From assembly GCA_964476045.1 (NCBI GenBank), contig CAYYYJ010000036.1, forward strand, positions 1 to 7,465: 7,465 bases of DNA, written 5' to 3'. Numbering within the stretch: the first letter of the stretch is position 1; every line of letters begins with the position of its first letter. Both the position numbers and the translations under genes were made by a program. A model generated the notes under the pieces. That model ran no database searches, had not been told where the DNA came from, and worked only from the letters and a program-made list of their open reading frames with translations. This DNA comes from CAYYYJ01 sp964476045. GTDB lineage: Archaea > Aenigmatarchaeota > Aenigmatarchaeia > QMZP01 > JACQNV01. Of the stretch, positions 6,493 to 7,465 are shown piece by piece.

Positions 6493-6500
6493 TTTATAAG
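6493..6500 (+). promoter_or_regulatory. TATA box for the toxin-antitoxin operon
   Basis: TTTATAAG, preceded by an A-rich stretch (CAAAAGC) that could serve as a BRE, is centred about 25-26 bases before the ATG at 6522. Transcription would therefore begin at or beside that ATG, which helps choose it over the in-frame TTG at 6513. Confidence 0.6.
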
Positions 6501-6502
6501 TA

Positions 6503-6522
6503 TGTATTACAATTGTATTACA
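6503..6522 (+). promoter_or_regulatory. Tandem 9-bp palindromes, probable antitoxin operator
   Basis: TGTATTACA occurs twice, at 6503-6511 and 6514-6522. Each copy is itself a perfect palindrome (TGTA-T-TACA), and the centres are 11 bp apart, close to one helical turn. The pair covers the space from just after the TATA box to the first base of the start codon. Ribbon-helix-helix repressors bind such short palindromes cooperatively as side-by-side dimers, so this is the expected position and form of an autoregulatory operator for the downstream antitoxin. Confidence 0.65.
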
Positions 6523-6821
6523 TGACAACAAAGCATGAATTATTGACTGTAAGAATAGAGGGCGATCTCAATAGGAGCTTAGACGAGCTGGTAAAAGAGA
6601 GGGCTGAAGGCAGGTCGGAAATAGTGAGGGAAGCCCTTCAGGAGTTCATAAGCAAGCAGGCAGAGCTTAAGGAAATAAAATCTTTTATAGCAAAGAAGTT
6701 TGCTGAAGGGTCTGTTTCTTTCGATGAGTTGGTAAGACTGCTTGGGTACAGAGAAGCAAGAAAAGTCGCGTTCTATGTGGAAACAGCCAGAAAATCTTTC
6801 GAGGCTGGCCTAAAGGTATGA
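6522..6821 (+). CDS. Ribbon-helix-helix antitoxin with UPF0175-like C-terminal half
   Basis: This is a 99-residue antitoxin-type protein. Residues 6-43 match the MetJ/Arc/CopG ribbon-helix-helix fold: a beta strand (LLTVRIEGDL), a first helix (NRSLDELVKERAEG) and the RSEIVREALQEFI helix. Dimers of this fold bind DNA through the paired strands. Residues 55-99 (FIAKKFAEGSVSFDELVRLLGYREA) resemble the UPF0175 antitoxin family, whose pattern includes a Y/F-xxGxxSxxEL-xxLG segment; this half probably neutralises the toxin. The ATG at 6522 is chosen over the in-frame TTG at 6513 because of its TATA spacing and because the TTG lies in the operator. The gene overlaps the toxin gene by ATGA, implying coupled translation. 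It likely represses its own operon. The RHH part is a firm call; the UPF0175 likeness is weaker and would need a profile search. Confidence 0.85.
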   Translation: MTTKHELLTVRIEGDLNRSLDELVKERAEGRSEIVREALQEFISKQAELKEIKSFIAKKFAEGSVSFDELVRLLGYREARKVAFYVETARKSFEAGLKV

Positions 6822-7342
6822 AAATAGTCGCAGACACGTCTGCCCTCATATCTCTGGCAATAGCAGACCTGATTAAAAAATCCCTCGAGATTGTAGAGAT
6901 TTATATTCCCAAGGAAGTTGTTCTGGAGCTTACAGAATTAAGCAAATACAAAGATATCGAAGGTTCTGCAGCCAGAGCTGTTCTAGAACTTGTTGGCAAC
7001 AAAAAAATTATTGTAAAAGAAATTAAAAACCAGCAGAAAATAGAAAATATCCTGAATTCAGATATCCACCATGGGGAAGCTGCCTGCTTTGCCCTTTGCG
7101 CAGAAAACGATATACAGCTTTTTATAATGGACGATGTCGATGCTGGATATTCACTAGAGTCCATAGCAAAGTCGCATGGACTGGAGATAAGAATTTCCAT
7201 AGCTGTTATAGTGGAGCTCTACAGCCAAAACAAAATAAACAAAACAGAAACAAAAAACGCAATAAAAAGTCTCACCTCAAGGAGGCGGTGGGAGAGCGGC
7301 GCATTGGAAGTCCTTGCGAAGAAGTATATGGATATTTTATGA
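6818..7342 (+). CDS. PIN-domain toxin nuclease, DUF3368-like
   Basis: This 174-residue protein of the PIN family is probably a Mg2+-dependent ribonuclease that acts as the toxin partner of the RHH protein. The expected acidic residues are present: Asp6 in VADTSALI, Glu37 in VVLELTEL, Glu87 in HHGEAACFAL and Asp105/Asp106/Asp108 in IMDDVDAG. The spacing of GEA to DD and the following LEIRISIAVIVELYSQNKI are typical of the DUF3368/COG2405 group, which pairs with UPF0175-type antitoxins. The usual GTLG-like turn is replaced here by RISIAV. Residues 140-174 form a basic helical tail. With all acidic positions intact, the enzyme should be active. Its start overlaps the antitoxin stop, and its own stop overlaps the ATG of another small frame. 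Confidence 0.88.
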   Translation: MKIVADTSALISLAIADLIKKSLEIVEIYIPKEVVLELTELSKYKDIEGSAARAVLELVGNKKIIVKEIKNQQKIENILNSDIHHGEAACFALCAENDIQLFIMDDVDAGYSLESIAKSHGLEIRISIAVIVELYSQNKINKTETKNAIKSLTSRRRWESGALEVLAKKYMDIL

Positions 7343-7458
7343 GAGTGGGCATCATTAAACAGAGAAATCAAGATGAGGAATATATTTATAGCATTGCTGA
7401 AGGTAAAAGAACATATTCAGCATTATGCCCCTTTTCTGAAAGAGAGTTCGAAATATAG
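7339..7458 (+). CDS. Small overlapping ORF after the toxin, unknown (39 residues)
   Basis: An ATG at 7339-7341 overlaps the toxin stop as ATGA, the same arrangement as between antitoxin and toxin. It opens a 39-residue frame ending in TAG at 7456-7458. The product is charged and soluble (MRVGIIKQRNQDEEYIYSIA, then a tail with one Cys and ending EREFEI), without a signal peptide or membrane segment. I recognise no family. The same frame extends upstream through the toxin gene, but that part is basic low-complexity sequence typical of a shadow frame, so only the section after the overlap is proposed. It may be a third gene of the operon or a chance frame. Confidence 0.4.
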   Translation: MRVGIIKQRNQDEEYIYSIAEGKRTYSALCPFSEREFEI

Positions 7459-7465
7459 TGAGAAA

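Noticed and set aside
6513..6521. TTG start giving three extra residues to the RHH protein
   Set aside because: It lies within the tandem palindromes and upstream of the start predicted from TATA spacing; the ATG at 6522 is the better choice.
7279..7290. AAGGAGG-like Shine-Dalgarno sequence near the toxin 3' end
   Set aside because: No start codon follows at a useful distance, and it lies about 55 bases before the small ORF at 7339; probably coding sequence only.

Overview
The window looks archaeal, most likely from an uncultivated DPANN-type lineage; the lineage is an inference. The evidence for Archaea is threefold. Several genes have a TATA-like box A centred about 25-30 bases before the start codon and no Shine-Dalgarno motif, which fits leaderless transcripts. 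There is an archaeal-type Elp3. Three predicted surface lipoproteins carry an SGC lipobox. The DNA is moderately AT-rich and densely coding; the longest stretch without a gene is about 218 bases (4803-5020).

Left block (1-3147, minus strand). Reading leftwards, a 53-residue membrane protein is followed 13 bases later by a 900-residue lipoprotein with thirteen Asp-box (BNR) motifs. After another 53 bases comes a second lipoprotein whose N-terminus is a near copy of the first, cut by the window edge after 72 codons. This looks like one envelope operon. The edge gene is easily missed because its stop lies outside the window.

Middle block (3216-4802). A stand-alone NAD(P)H-hydrate epimerase domain protein runs on the plus strand, divergent from the envelope operon. 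It converges on a third lipoprotein (minus strand) made of an Ig-like domain, a Pro/Ser/Thr linker and a 12-cysteine tail. An imperfect hairpin lies between the two convergent genes.

Right block (5021-7465). The minus-strand gene is Elp3, the radical-SAM/acetyltransferase enzyme of wobble-uridine tRNA modification. It is unusually short at the N-terminus. Divergent from it on the plus strand is a toxin-antitoxin pair: a ribbon-helix-helix antitoxin with a UPF0175-like second half, overlapping by ATGA a PIN-domain DUF3368-type nuclease toxin. A 39-codon ORF overlaps the toxin stop by a second ATGA. Two identical 9-bp palindromes, 11 bp apart, lie over the predicted transcription start of the antitoxin and look like its autoregulatory operator.

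The least explained parts are the envelope operon with its duplicated lipoprotein N-terminus, the Cys-rich lipoprotein, and the third small ORF of the toxin-antitoxin operon.
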